This document shows, piece by piece, positions 1 through 7,337 of a stretch of 13,160 bases of DNA. Under the pieces are notes generated by a model. That model was not told the origin of the DNA. It did not search any database and saw only the letters and a program-made list of their open reading frames with translations. Source of the stretch: a bacterium (GTDB lineage: Bacteria; UBP15; UBA6099; DSWB01); assembly GCA_020061125.1 (NCBI GenBank), contig JAGUYV010000114.1:1-13160 (forward strand), given 5' to 3'. The translations under genes and the position numbers were made by a program. Every line of letters starts with the position of its first letter. Position 1 is the first letter of the stretch.

Positions 1-124
1 CGGCCACCAGCGCAAACGCGCGCGCCGCGTCAACAGGCCCAAGTTCACGCGCCAGCCTTTTGACGGCGGCCCCTGCGCCAAACAACTCGGATTGAATCAC
101 GGACAGCGGAACCATGCGGGTCAT
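1..124 (-). CDS. Unrecognised protein, N-terminal 41 residues only
   Basis: The reading frame opens with ATG at 124..122 and runs off the left edge of the window without a stop. The start overlaps the TGA of the upstream SRPBCC gene in an ATGA arrangement, so the two are almost certainly translationally coupled in one operon. The visible protein begins MTRMVPLSVIQSEL and continues with an alanine-rich helical stretch (GAGAAVKRLARELGP). I do not recognise the family from this fragment, and no motif or signal peptide is visible. Its existence rests on the coupled start, an uninterrupted frame and coding-like base composition. Confidence 0.6.
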   Translation of the reverse strand, partial: MTRMVPLSVIQSELFGAGAAVKRLARELGPVDAARAFALVA

Positions 125-585
125 GCCTCCGGGGGGCCGAACAGCTCATCCAGTTTTTTGCGCCGGAACGCGAAGGTGCTTTCCAGTTGCGGGCGCACGA
201 ACAGCGCGTTGGCGATTTCGCCGATGGGGCCAAACGGCACCGCGTATTCCACGAGATCCGTGACCCGCACGCCGCCGGGGATTTCCGCAAAACTGTGCCT
301 GTGCCTCCACTGCGCGAACGGGCCTTTCTGCTGCTCGTCCATGAACGAGAAGGGCTTTTCCGCAACAACGATTTTGGATACCCATTTCACAGGCACGAAC
401 AGGGCGAGCATGGTGTGGGTGAGCGTCATGCCCTCGTGCGCCTCCTCGGGCGGGTCGCCGAGGATGCGGATGCGGGCGGCCGGCGGAGACAGCAGGGGCA
501 GATTGCGCACATTGGCGAAGAAGCGCCAGGCCTCTCCGATGGTGGCGCGGATGTCCTGGGTCTGTGTGAGCGTGTGGATTTTCAT
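121..585 (-). CDS. SRPBCC (START-like) ligand-binding domain protein
   Basis: Encodes 154 residues, the usual size of a single-domain SRPBCC protein (COG4276-like). These are helix-grip folds with a deep hydrophobic pocket; most members have no known ligand. Typical features seen are an N-terminal strand with an EAWRFFANVRNLPLLSPP segment (start of the helix-grip), an MDEQQKGPFAQWRHRHSF block near residues 86-105, and the VEYAVPFGPIGEIAN block before the long C-terminal helix. ATG at 585 was chosen because GGAGGGGAG lies just upstream on the minus strand (about 592-600) and the family signature starts right after it. Longer upstream frames add unsupported sequence. The protein looks cytoplasmic: no signal peptide or membrane segment. 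It is coupled by ATGA to the partial gene downstream. Family confidence is high; the biological role is unknown. Confidence 0.88.
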   Translation of the reverse strand: MKIHTLTQTQDIRATIGEAWRFFANVRNLPLLSPPAARIRILGDPPEEAHEGMTLTHTMLALFVPVKWVSKIVVAEKPFSFMDEQQKGPFAQWRHRHSFAEIPGGVRVTDLVEYAVPFGPIGEIANALFVRPQLESTFAFRRKKLDELFGPPEA

Positions 586-608
586 GTCCGGCTCCCCTCC
601 GCACGGGT

Positions 609-638
609 AGTGTAACGCCATTCCCGATATATAGCCAA
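609..638 (-). promoter_or_regulatory. Possible sigma70-type promoter of the SRPBCC gene
   Basis: On the minus strand a TTGGCT box (638..633) lies 18 bp before TACACT (614..609), about 24 nt upstream of the start codon. The match is moderate. The 586-756 interval separates divergent genes, so a promoter for each is expected. For the plus-strand GH115 gene I see only a weak TATGCT at 682-687. Confidence 0.35.
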
Positions 639-756
639 CCGGAGGCCGCAAATGTTTCCGGCCGGGGGTTCCGTGGTAAGATATGCTCATTGCGCGATGC
701 GCCTGATTCTCCCTGGACGACACAGCAGGGAACGCATCGCCTGTCGAGGTGCCGCC

Positions 757-3732
757 ATGTTTCACGCCATCAGGATATGGGTTTTCATCGCGTGCTGTGC
801 GCTTTGCTGCGCGAACGCCATGGCCGCGTCCAGCCTCCTCGAAGAAAAACCGGACGGCCGGTCATTCCCGCTCGTGTCCGGAGGCAGAGCGGCGGATATC
901 GTGGTGGATCCCGCGGACCATGCTGTGGTGCGTATCGCGGCGCAGGATCTGGCGGACGACATCGCGCGCGTGACCGGAATCAGGCCCGCGATCAAATCCC
1001 CCGGCAGCGAGCTTGCGGAATACGCGGTTCTGATTGGCGTTGTGGACAACAGCCTGGCTCTCGAAGGCATTCCGGCCGAAAAGAGCGTGCGGGGCAAATG
1101 GGAATCTTTCTTGATAAGTGTGACCGATGCGCCCCGGCCCGGAGTGAAGAGGGCGCTCGTGATAGCGGGCAGCGACCGGCGCGGCGCGGCATTCGGCGTG
1201 TACGAGCTTTCGCGAGAAATCGGCGTGTCCCCCTGGGTGTGGTGGGCGGATGTCGCGCCGCAGCACAGGGACAACCTGTTCATCAGAAACGGGTCCGCCT
1301 TATACGGCCCGCCCTCGGTGAAGTACCGCGGCATCTTCATCAACGATGAGAAATTCGGCCTTCACCCCTGGGCCGCAAACACCTTCGAGCCGGAAAACGG
1401 CGGCATCGGGCCGAAAACCTATGAGAAAGTTTTTGAACTCCTGCTTCGCCTCAAGGGCAACTACCTTTGGCCCGCCATGAAGCAGTGTACGCGCGCGTTC
1501 AACGCGTTCGACGCCAACGCCAGGCTGGCCCACGACTACGCCATCGTCATGGGTTCGTCCCACTGCGAGCACCTGCTGCGCAACAACATTGACGAATGGC
1601 CGCGCGACGGCAAGGGCGAATGGGATTACACCATCAACCGCGGCAACATCCTCGAATACTGGGCCGCGCGGCTGAAAACAAATGGCGGCTACGAAAACAT
1701 CTACACCCTGGGCATGCGCGGCGCGGACGACAAGGAAATGCCCGGCGGCGGCACGCTCGACGAGCAGACCGCGCGCCTGTCGCAAATCATCCGAGACCAG
1801 CGAGAGCTTCTCAAGAAATTTGTGAATCCCGGCATCCAAACCGTTCCCCAGATTTTAAGCCCCTACAAGGAAGTTCTGGACCTGTACCGCAACGGACTGG
1901 AATTGCCCGAAGATGTGACCATCCTGTGGACCGACGACAACTACGGCTACATCCGCAAGCTGCCCAATGAAACCGAGCGCAACCGGTCCGGCGGCCACGG
2001 CGTCTATTACCACATCTCCTACTCCGGCAACCCGCACGACTACCTGTGGCTCAACACCACGCCGCCCGCACTCATGTGGTACGAACTCAAAAAAGCCTAC
2101 GACCACGGTGCGCGCACGGTCTGGGTGCTCAACGCGGGCGACATCAAACCCATGGAAACCGGCATAAATTACTTTATGCGGCTGGCGTGGGACATGGACA
2201 GCAACGCCGCCCCTCTCGATAGTTGGGAGCTGCTCAAAGCTTCATGGAACCCATTAAAGGCCATGGATTTGGCCGCGGAATCCGAGCTTTCGGGCTGGAA
2301 CGATCGGCAATGGCTTCTCCCGCTCCAGGCCTTTGCGCTGGCCGCCATTAGAAAGCCCGAGCTTATGGGCTACAACGAGCGCGATTTCCCCAAAACCAAA
2401 ATCCAGGACCCGGACTTCTCGCTGTGGAATTACGGGGATGAAGCATCGGATCGCATTGAGGCGTACAAACAACTGGAAGCCGGCGCCGCGGCCTTGTACG
2501 ACGCGATGCCGGATGAAGACAAAGCCGCTTTTTATCAGCTTTATCTTTACCCGATCCGCGGCGCATCGCTCATGAACCAGAAAATCCTGTATGCGTACAA
2601 GAGCCGCGAGTACGCGAAGTTCGGCCGCACGAGCGCAAACCGGTATGCGGAACTCTCCGGGCAGGCGTTCGAGAAGATCAAGGCTGAAACGGAGTATTAC
2701 AACAAGACCTTGTCCGGCGGCAAATGGGACGGCGTCATGGACTGGCGGCACCACGACCGGCTGGTGTTCCACGGCATGGAAACAGGCAGCGTGAAGCCGC
2801 GGCCCGGACAGGATTTCATGGTCATGATCGAGGGCCAGGACAAGCCCACACCGCCAGCGGATGTTTCCACGGACAACCCGCGCAACGCGCTGCCTGAACT
2901 CACATGCATCAAGAACCGGGACGGTTACGACAAAGTCTTCATAGACCTTTTTACCCGCGGAACGGACCCGGTTGACTGGACCCTGGCTTCAGACGCCGCT
3001 TGGTTGAAAGCGAGCAGCGCCGGAGGGTCTCTTACAGAAGAAATTCGCCTGCAGATTTCCATTGACTGCCGCAACGCGCCAACGGGACGCCGCAATCAAA
3101 CACTGACCATCGCGGGAGGGGACCGAACATACAAAATCACCGTCCCGGTTTTCGTTCCGCAGCAGATGCCCGAACAAGACAGCTTTGTGCAAAAGAACGG
3201 GCTGATCGCAATTCCGGCTTCCTTGTTCGACAAAAAGGGCCTGGGAGATTCCGCTCCTCACTGGGAATCCGTGATGGGCCTGGGCCGCAGCTTCGGCGCG
3301 ATCGCCCTGTTCCCGACGACCATGGAGCCGGTGCGCGATCCCGCGAAAATCACAAGCGATGCGCCTGCGGCGCACTACAGACTGCATGTCTACAAACCCG
3401 GCAAAGCGCGCCTGATTCTTCAGGCCCTGCCCACACATGAAATCACGGAGAACCACAGGCTTGTCGCCGCTGTGTCCGTTGACGGCGGCAAACCCGTGAT
3501 CGTTGAGTTCGAGCAAGGCAACGACGAGCACAACGAGGCGTGGCGCAGAAACGCGCTGCGCAATTACATGGAGGGAGCGGTGGAAATGGAGTTCTCCGAA
3601 GGGCCGCACTCATTGATCCTGTACGGCATGGATCCGAGCGTGGCCGTGGATCGCATTCTGATTGACTTCGGCGGCTTGAAGCCCTGCAACTACGGCCCGC
3701 ACAGCACGCGTTACGACGATAGGGATTATTGA
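757..3732 (+). CDS. Exported GH115 family glycoside hydrolase (xylan alpha-1,2-glucuronidase)
   Basis: Encodes 991 residues, in the range of bacterial GH115 enzymes, which remove (4-O-methyl)glucuronic acid from xylan. ATG 757 was chosen because GAGGT lies 6 nt upstream (746-750) and a signal peptide follows at once: HAIR, a hydrophobic core IWVFIACCALCC, then an ANAMA cleavage-like site near residue 23. A start 105 nt earlier would place a polar tail before the signal. Visible order: N-terminal alpha/beta domain (about 25-180), catalytic barrel (about 185-500), helical region (about 500-700), beta-sandwich (about 720-810, resembling BACON/Ig-like repeats), and a GH115 C-terminal domain (about 825-985). 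Family signatures are RGADD (321-325), SPYKEVLDLY (368-377), WTDDNYGYIRKLP (391-403) and NAGDIKPMETGINYFMRLAWD (459-479, given as key residues D462, K464, P465, G469). From memory, E372 in the PYKEV block corresponds to the glutamate proposed as catalytic in a Bacteroides enzyme. It stands alone, without SusC/SusD-like or xylanase neighbours. Confidence 0.93.
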   Translation: MFHAIRIWVFIACCALCCANAMAASSLLEEKPDGRSFPLVSGGRAADIVVDPADHAVVRIAAQDLADDIARVTGIRPAIKSPGSELAEYAVLIGVVDNSLALEGIPAEKSVRGKWESFLISVTDAPRPGVKRALVIAGSDRRGAAFGVYELSREIGVSPWVWWADVAPQHRDNLFIRNGSALYGPPSVKYRGIFINDEKFGLHPWAANTFEPENGGIGPKTYEKVFELLLRLKGNYLWPAMKQCTRAFNAFDANARLAHDYAIVMGSSHCEHLLRNNIDEWPRDGKGEWDYTINRGNILEYWAARLKTNGGYENIYTLGMRGADDKEMPGGGTLDEQTARLSQIIRDQRELLKKFVNPGIQTVPQILSPYKEVLDLYRNGLELPEDVTILWTDDNYGYIRKLPNETERNRSGGHGVYYHISYSGNPHDYLWLNTTPPALMWYELKKAYDHGARTVWVLNAGDIKPMETGINYFMRLAWDMDSNAAPLDSWELLKASWNPLKAMDLAAESELSGWNDRQWLLPLQAFALAAIRKPELMGYNERDFPKTKIQDPDFSLWNYGDEASDRIEAYKQLEAGAAALYDAMPDEDKAAFYQLYLYPIRGASLMNQKILYAYKSREYAKFGRTSANRYAELSGQAFEKIKAETEYYNKTLSGGKWDGVMDWRHHDRLVFHGMETGSVKPRPGQDFMVMIEGQDKPTPPADVSTDNPRNALPELTCIKNRDGYDKVFIDLFTRGTDPVDWTLASDAAWLKASSAGGSLTEEIRLQISIDCRNAPTGRRNQTLTIAGGDRTYKITVPVFVPQQMPEQDSFVQKNGLIAIPASLFDKKGLGDSAPHWESVMGLGRSFGAIALFPTTMEPVRDPAKITSDAPAAHYRLHVYKPGKARLILQALPTHEITENHRLVAAVSVDGGKPVIVEFEQGNDEHNEAWRRNALRNYMEGAVEMEFSEGPHSLILYGMDPSVAVDRILIDFGGLKPCNYGPHSTRYDDRDY

Positions 3733-3748
3733 GGGCGTCCCGGACCGC

Positions 3749-3776
3749 TTCTGATTTCCCGCATTGCTTGTATACT
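3749..3776 (+). promoter_or_regulatory. Possible promoter of the zinc-ribbon gene
   Basis: A good TATACT box at 3771-3776 lies 42 nt before the ATG at 3819. The upstream box TTCTGA (3749-3754, 16 bp spacer) is poor. It sits in the 86-nt gap after the GH115 stop, where I see no terminator-like hairpin, so the zinc-ribbon gene may also receive read-through. Confidence 0.4.
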
Positions 3777-3818
3777 ATAAGGCAGACAAGCCCGGCGCGG
3801 CCGGGACTGCGGAGGCGC

Positions 3819-4406
3819 ATGGTCACTTACGTATACATCTGCGAACGCTGCAGCGGCGGCAAAGGGCAGTTCACCTTTGAGGTCACATACCCGAACCTTG
3901 GCGAGGCCGAAGCCGCGCCCATGCCCGAGTGCCCCAAGTGCGGGGAAGGCGGCGGCGTGACCCGCTTCTACGGCCACGCCATCTACGGCCCGCGCAAGAG
4001 CGCGCTCTCCGATCACCAGGGCGGCCAGTACATTCCTCTGCGCCAGGGGCAGGAAAAGGGCGTGCTGTCCGTGGGCATGCGGCTCAACCCCGAGATCATG
4101 GCCGAGGTGAGCAAGCGCATCAGGAAGATGGCGCAGGATGCGGGCGTGGAACTCGCCGAGCGCGCGCTGGACATGATTCCGGACCATGCCGACGGGGGCG
4201 ATCACGCGGGCGCGGCGCCCGCGGACATGCCCGCGCAGCCCGCCCCGGAGCAGGGCGATCCCATCTCCGATGTGCTCGGTTTGCGGCCCGGAACCGTGGA
4301 CCGCGCCCTGTTCGACATCAGGCAGAAAAAGCTCATCGAGGACCTGCGCAGCGGCATCCCCTTCAGCGGGTTCTTCATGCCCCTCACCGGCAGCAGCAGC
4401 AACTGA
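3819..4406 (+). CDS. FmdB-type zinc-ribbon protein with long C-terminal extension
   Basis: Encodes 195 residues. The N-terminus has the FmdB/CxxC zinc-ribbon pattern: VTYVYICERC (C8, C11) and PECPKCG (C38, C41), which should hold one zinc. FmdB family proteins are usually about 60-110 residues and are called putative regulators on thin evidence. The rest is unusual: a GQYIPLRQGQEKGVLSVGMR segment near 70-90, a helical stretch (PEIMAEVSKRIRKMAQDAGV), a linker rich in Ala, Pro, Asp and Gly (about 127-148), and a conserved-looking end with DVLGLRPGTVDRALFDIRQK and IEDLRSGIPFSGFF. I do not recognise the extension. ATG 3819 was chosen because GGAGG (3811-3815) precedes it and the ribbon starts at residue 3; the earlier in-frame ATG at 3729 overlaps the GH115 stop and has no comparable site. 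Soluble and probably cytoplasmic. Role unknown. Confidence 0.8.
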   Translation: MVTYVYICERCSGGKGQFTFEVTYPNLGEAEAAPMPECPKCGEGGGVTRFYGHAIYGPRKSALSDHQGGQYIPLRQGQEKGVLSVGMRLNPEIMAEVSKRIRKMAQDAGVELAERALDMIPDHADGGDHAGAAPADMPAQPAPEQGDPISDVLGLRPGTVDRALFDIRQKKLIEDLRSGIPFSGFFMPLTGSSSN

Positions 4407-4431
4407 CGGCCGCGGGCTTCCGATTAAACCC

Positions 4432-4467
4432 GGATTCGTCAATAGAAGCGAAAGATTTGACGAATCC
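4432..4467. repeat. Perfect 11-bp inverted repeat (hairpin)
   Basis: GGATTCGTCAA (4432-4442) and TTGACGAATCC (4457-4467) are exact reverse complements around a 14-nt loop. It lies 26 nt after the zinc-ribbon stop. No T-run follows on either strand, so it is not a classical intrinsic terminator. It could stabilise the 3' end or be part of a small repeat element. Confidence 0.7.
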
Positions 4468-4493
4468 TGCAATCGCAGTAAGGCACGATTCGC

Positions 4494-4515
4494 TGCGTTA
4501 TCGGCGCATTTTTTT
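4494..4515 (+). terminator. Weak intrinsic terminator candidate for the zinc-ribbon gene
   Basis: TGCG (4494-4497) pairs with CGCA (4505-4508), extendable by one T-G wobble, and is followed at once by seven T (4509-4515). The stem is short, but the position and T-run suit transcription end on the plus strand. Confidence 0.4.
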
Positions 4516-4589
4516 GTTCATGAACCGCAGTTCTATTCACTGCAAAAATACGCCTGCTGCCTTGCGTCTCATGCCTTCTTGCGATTACC

Positions 4590-4616
4590 ACCCAAATTCC
4601 AACGGCGAATTTGGGT
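4590..4616. terminator. 10-bp hairpin between convergent genes
   Basis: ACCCAAATTC (4590-4599) and GAATTTGGGT (4607-4616) are exact reverse complements around the 7-nt loop CAACGGC. It lies 13 nt beyond the acyl-CoA synthetase stop on the minus strand. Neither side carries a clear T-run, so a terminator role is plausible from position but not proven. The 4407-4629 interval has no convincing coding frame. Confidence 0.4.
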
Positions 4617-4629
4617 TAAAACCCATCTC

Positions 4630-6432
4630 TCAACCGATGATTTCGAGGAACGCGCCGCTGGTGTACAGGGCGTCGAGTTGCGCCGCGTATTTGCGACGCA
4701 CGAATTTCTTGCGCGCCTTTAGCGTGCTGGTGACTTCTTCCTCGCCGGGGCTGGCGAGATACAGAAATGCGCGAGGGCGCTCGTGGCCGGTGAAATCGCC
4801 GGTTTCCAGGGCGCGGCGCAGATCTTGTTCGAGCAGGGCGCGAAACTCGGGTGTACGCTGGATGGCGGCGATGTCATCGGAATCCACGCCTGCGGCGCGC
4901 GCATCTTCGAGGATGTTTTCGTGGCGCGTTTCATCGGTCCACACCACGGCGGTGATATGGGGCCGGCCCGTGCCGTAGGGCACGGCGTAACCGGCGTAAC
5001 GGCTGTGCAGAGCCAGCTTGTTTTCGATGCTTGCCGAAGACACATTTTCGCCGCTGGTGGGCACCAGCATATCGTCCTTGCGGTCCGTGATGCGCAGGTA
5101 GCCTTCCTCGTCGAGCATGCCCAGGTCGCCGGTGAGGTACCAGCGCCGGCCGCCCACTTTGCACACCACCTGGCGCGTGCGGTCCTCGTCCTTGAAATAG
5201 CCCAGGAACACATTGTCGCCGCTGACCCCGATTTCGCCCTCGCAATCCGGGGGCAGCTCGTTCATGTTCTCGTCGAAGATGGCCACATCCACGCCGTGGA
5301 AAGTGCGGCCCACGGTGCCGAGCTTCCACTCGTCGCGCGTGTTCACGGTGATGCCGGGCGAGGTCTCGGTCACGCCGTAGGCCTGGTCTATGCGGAAGCC
5401 GAGCTTGTCCTTGAAGAACAGCACGGTTTCGTCGGGGATGGCCGCGGAGCCGGAGATGGCGATCTGGCACTCGTGCAGCCCGGCGGCGCGCAGAATGAGC
5501 TGCTTCTGGAAATCTTCGAGGGAATCAATGCTGATGTTCATGGCGGAGACGCGCGAGCGGATGCGGTCCGCCAGGGCCATGAAGAACTTGGGCACGCCCG
5601 CGATGATGTGCGGAGCCACGGCGGGCAGGTCGTCGGCCAGGGTGTCGCGGTGCGAGATGTAGGTGGTGGCGCCCAGGCCCTCGATGCTGCGGCGCATCAT
5701 GTACCCGAACACATGCGCCGGGGGCAGGAAGTCCATGTAGCGCCGGTTTTCCTCGGTCTCGGACCGGGACTCGGCCTGGCGCACGGCGCTCATGAGATTA
5801 TGGTGCGTGAGGATGGCGCCGCGGGGCCGGCCCTCGGTTCCGCTGCTGTAAATGATCACGAGCGGCATCTCGGGCGCGACCTGGTACAAGCGGTCGCTGA
5901 CCCGCGCCACGGGGCCCGCGTTTCCGATGTAATCCTCGAGGGGCACGATGCGGCTGTCCGCGGCCGGGTCGCACGGGCCGTACACCACGATGCGGTCCAG
6001 GTGCGGCAGATTTTCCCGCGGAATGCTCAACAGCTTATCGAGTTGCGGGCGGCCGTGGATGCTCACATTTTCGATCACGAACACGCGCGCTTCCAGGTGG
6101 TTGAGTTTGTATTCCAGCAGCTCGGGTCCGTCCGTGACATAGATGCCGCCGGTCACGCACCCGATCATGGTCGCGCCGATGTCCGCCACCGCGAACTCCA
6201 CGGCCGGATTGCTCATGATGGCCATGATGTCCCCGGTCTGGTAGTTGTCGTCGAGCAACGCGGATGCGAACCGGTACGCCCGGTCCATGAGCTGCGCGTA
6301 AGTCGTGTGGATTTTGAAGCGGCCCTTGTCGTCCTTGGTGATGTAGGCGGTTTTGCCGTAGCGAAGGCTGGCGCTGGTGAGAAAAAACTCGGCCATGGTG
6401 GGCTGGGACAAAAGTTTGGCACGGCGATCCAT
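4630..6432 (-). CDS. AMP-forming long-chain acyl-CoA synthetase
   Basis: Encodes 600 residues, typical of the COG1022/FadD15-like long-chain acyl-CoA ligases. These join fatty acid, ATP and CoA to acyl-CoA, AMP and pyrophosphate. Motifs in order: P-loop YSSGTEGRPRGAILTH (195-210; E200 and R204 replace the common T and K but fit the AMP-binding signature), YGVTETSP (352-359), YLTGDLG (432-438) with D436, ITDRKDD around R451, and the C-terminal STLKARKKFVRRKY (569-582), where K572 is the expected adenylation lysine. The STLK...RRKY ending is characteristic of this subgroup. ATG 6432 is preceded by GGGGGAGG 9 nt upstream; the longer frame to 6495 adds sequence overlapping the promoter. No transmembrane segment, so it is cytosolic or membrane-associated. 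It appears to be a single-gene unit with its own promoter. The exact chain-length preference cannot be read. Confidence 0.93.
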   Translation of the reverse strand: MDRRAKLLSQPTMAEFFLTSASLRYGKTAYITKDDKGRFKIHTTYAQLMDRAYRFASALLDDNYQTGDIMAIMSNPAVEFAVADIGATMIGCVTGGIYVTDGPELLEYKLNHLEARVFVIENVSIHGRPQLDKLLSIPRENLPHLDRIVVYGPCDPAADSRIVPLEDYIGNAGPVARVSDRLYQVAPEMPLVIIYSSGTEGRPRGAILTHHNLMSAVRQAESRSETEENRRYMDFLPPAHVFGYMMRRSIEGLGATTYISHRDTLADDLPAVAPHIIAGVPKFFMALADRIRSRVSAMNISIDSLEDFQKQLILRAAGLHECQIAISGSAAIPDETVLFFKDKLGFRIDQAYGVTETSPGITVNTRDEWKLGTVGRTFHGVDVAIFDENMNELPPDCEGEIGVSGDNVFLGYFKDEDRTRQVVCKVGGRRWYLTGDLGMLDEEGYLRITDRKDDMLVPTSGENVSSASIENKLALHSRYAGYAVPYGTGRPHITAVVWTDETRHENILEDARAAGVDSDDIAAIQRTPEFRALLEQDLRRALETGDFTGHERPRAFLYLASPGEEEVTSTLKARKKFVRRKYAAQLDALYTSGAFLEIIG

Positions 6433-6448
6433 AATCAAGAACCTCCCC

Positions 6449-6482
6449 CGCAATGCGGATTGCGTATTGTATGCAGATTGCG
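6449..6482. promoter_or_regulatory. Operator candidate: palindrome plus third ATTGCG half-site
   Basis: CGCAAT (6449-6454) and ATTGCG (6459-6464) form a perfect inverted repeat with a 4-bp centre. A further ATTGCG at 6477-6482 lies exactly 18 bp from the second arm; as longer units, GCGGATTGCG and GCAGATTGCG are direct repeats. They flank the -10 box of the acyl-CoA synthetase promoter, where a repressor would block transcription. The regulator is unknown. Confidence 0.45.
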
Positions 6483-6495
6483 CGGTTTGTTTCAA
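6466..6495 (-). promoter_or_regulatory. Sigma70-type promoter of the acyl-CoA synthetase gene
   Basis: On the minus strand TTGAAA (6495..6490) and TACAAT (6471..6466) are separated by 18 bp, ending 33 nt before the ATG. Both boxes match consensus well. It lies in the 136-nt gap after the HEPN gene, so the ligase need not depend on read-through. Confidence 0.6.
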
Positions 6496-6568
6496 TTGAT
6501 TTCATGATAACACGAACGCAACGATTGGACAAAGGCGGTGCGTTTGAACGATGTAGCTTTGGAAATCG

Positions 6569-6976
6569 TTATTTTTCAGAAGTGTTGTCGAGAGGGAAAA
6601 GGCCCGGATTCGTGGCATGGACTGCGCGCAGGATTCTTTCGGATGCCCTGATTGCGTCCTCCGCTTCTTTCGGCCCTGCGTGTTTGAGCGCACCGTAGTC
6701 AGCGATTTCCCGCAGTCCGATGAGCGTATCATAATCATCGCCAAGTGCTGCGGCCCACTGTCCGGAATGAATCAAGTCCTTGTGAACCGCGCTGCGGACT
6801 CCGGCGTGTTTTTTAAAGATTTTTTCCTGACTTGCGAATAAAGCGGATACAGCGAAAAATGCGGCATAATATGCCCGGTTTGCTGCGGTATCCGGCAACA
6901 GAAGCAGGTTCGCCCGCGCGTTGTCGAGCGTATGCCGGGCGCGTTCCCACAAACTGTCAATATATTGAGAATCCAT
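6569..6976 (-). CDS. HEPN domain protein, partner of the adjacent nucleotidyltransferase
   Basis: Encodes 135 residues, all helical in appearance, matching the COG1895/PF05168 HEPN group. Family-like blocks are AANRAYYAAFFAVSALFAS (31-49), FKKHAGVRSAVHKDLIHSG (54-72) and LREIADYGALKHAGPKEAED (88-107). HEPN proteins beside MNT nucleotidyltransferases are often RNase toxins, carrying an RX4-6H motif (RX4HXY in HepT). I do not find that motif: the nearest is R61-S-A-V-H65, with only three residues between, so RNase activity is doubtful. ATG 6976 starts 4 nt after the nucleotidyltransferase stop; an alternative TTG start at 7018 would overlap that gene and add 14 polar residues. No good Shine-Dalgarno precedes 6976, consistent with translational coupling. 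Role could be toxin, NTase accessory or defence component. Confidence 0.82.
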   Translation of the reverse strand: MDSQYIDSLWERARHTLDNARANLLLLPDTAANRAYYAAFFAVSALFASQEKIFKKHAGVRSAVHKDLIHSGQWAAALGDDYDTLIGLREIADYGALKHAGPKEAEDAIRASERILRAVHATNPGLFPLDNTSEK

Positions 6977-6980
6977 ATAT

Positions 6981-7298
6981 TCAGACCGGGATACCTTCTC
7001 TTTTGGCTTCAATGACAAGCGGGTATGCGCCGCGCTCGTATTCCTGGATGCTGACAGCCCGGATGCTTACTGCATGCGCGGCATAATCTCTGCGAATCTG
7101 TGATGTGGCCTCCACAATCGGCCTGACCTCTTGATATGGATTCACGGGTTCCTGAAGCAGGCAGAGCAGATCTATGTCGCTATCCTCCGCGGCATCACCG
7201 CGCGCCGCGCTTCCGTACAGGACCAGCCCCATGAACCGGGAGCCGTACAGGGCCGCGAGGCGCTCCTTGATGCGTTCAAAAAGTTCTGTGCGGGTCAT
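6981..7298 (-). CDS. MNT-family minimal nucleotidyltransferase
   Basis: Encodes 105 residues, normal for minimal nucleotidyltransferases. The catalytic signature is exact: G29-S30, ten residues, then D41-I-D43 (GSAARGDAAEDSDID), the GSX10DXD pattern of MntA-type antitoxins that AMPylate a HEPN partner. The third acidic residue is not obvious: the later strand AVSIRAVS has none, as in many short relatives. The end, YPLVIEAKREGIPV, is typical of the family. ATG 7298 follows AGGGGAAG with good spacing. It is the first gene of a two-gene operon with the HEPN gene 4 nt downstream, so the pair resembles an MNT/HEPN toxin-antitoxin or defence module. Confidence 0.88.
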   Translation of the reverse strand: MTRTELFERIKERLAALYGSRFMGLVLYGSAARGDAAEDSDIDLLCLLQEPVNPYQEVRPIVEATSQIRRDYAAHAVSIRAVSIQEYERGAYPLVIEAKREGIPV

Positions 7299-7328
7299 TG
7301 CGTTTTCTTCCCCTGCGTCTGTAAATTC

Positions 7329-7337
7329 ATTGTAACA
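7329..7337 (-). promoter_or_regulatory. Extended -10 element of the MNT/HEPN operon
   Basis: On the minus strand TGTTACAAT (7337..7329) matches an extended -10 (TGnTATAAT), 30 nt before the start codon. No good -35 is seen, which is usual for extended -10 promoters. Confidence 0.45.

Noticed and set aside
652-756. Longer N-terminus for the GH115 protein, starting at 652
   Set aside because: It would bury the signal peptide after a polar 35-residue stretch; the ATG at 757 has its own Shine-Dalgarno.
757-800. Lipoprotein signal at the GH115 N-terminus (IAC or LCC)
   Set aside because: Neither fits the lipobox well and an ANAMA cleavage site follows, so a normal secretion signal is preferred, though lipidation is not ruled out.
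4783-6507. Long plus-strand open frame (574 codons) opposite the acyl-CoA synthetase gene
   Set aside because: It mirrors a clear family gene on the minus strand; its translation has no recognisable motif and GC-rich DNA gives such antisense frames.
6547-6570. Inverted repeat AACGAT/ATCGTT at the HEPN stop, as a terminator
   Set aside because: The arms are only 6 bp, the loop is 12 nt and no T-run follows on the minus strand.
6977-7018. Extended HEPN start at a TTG at 7018
   Set aside because: It would overlap the nucleotidyltransferase by 38 nt and needs a rare start codon; ATG 6976 is simpler.
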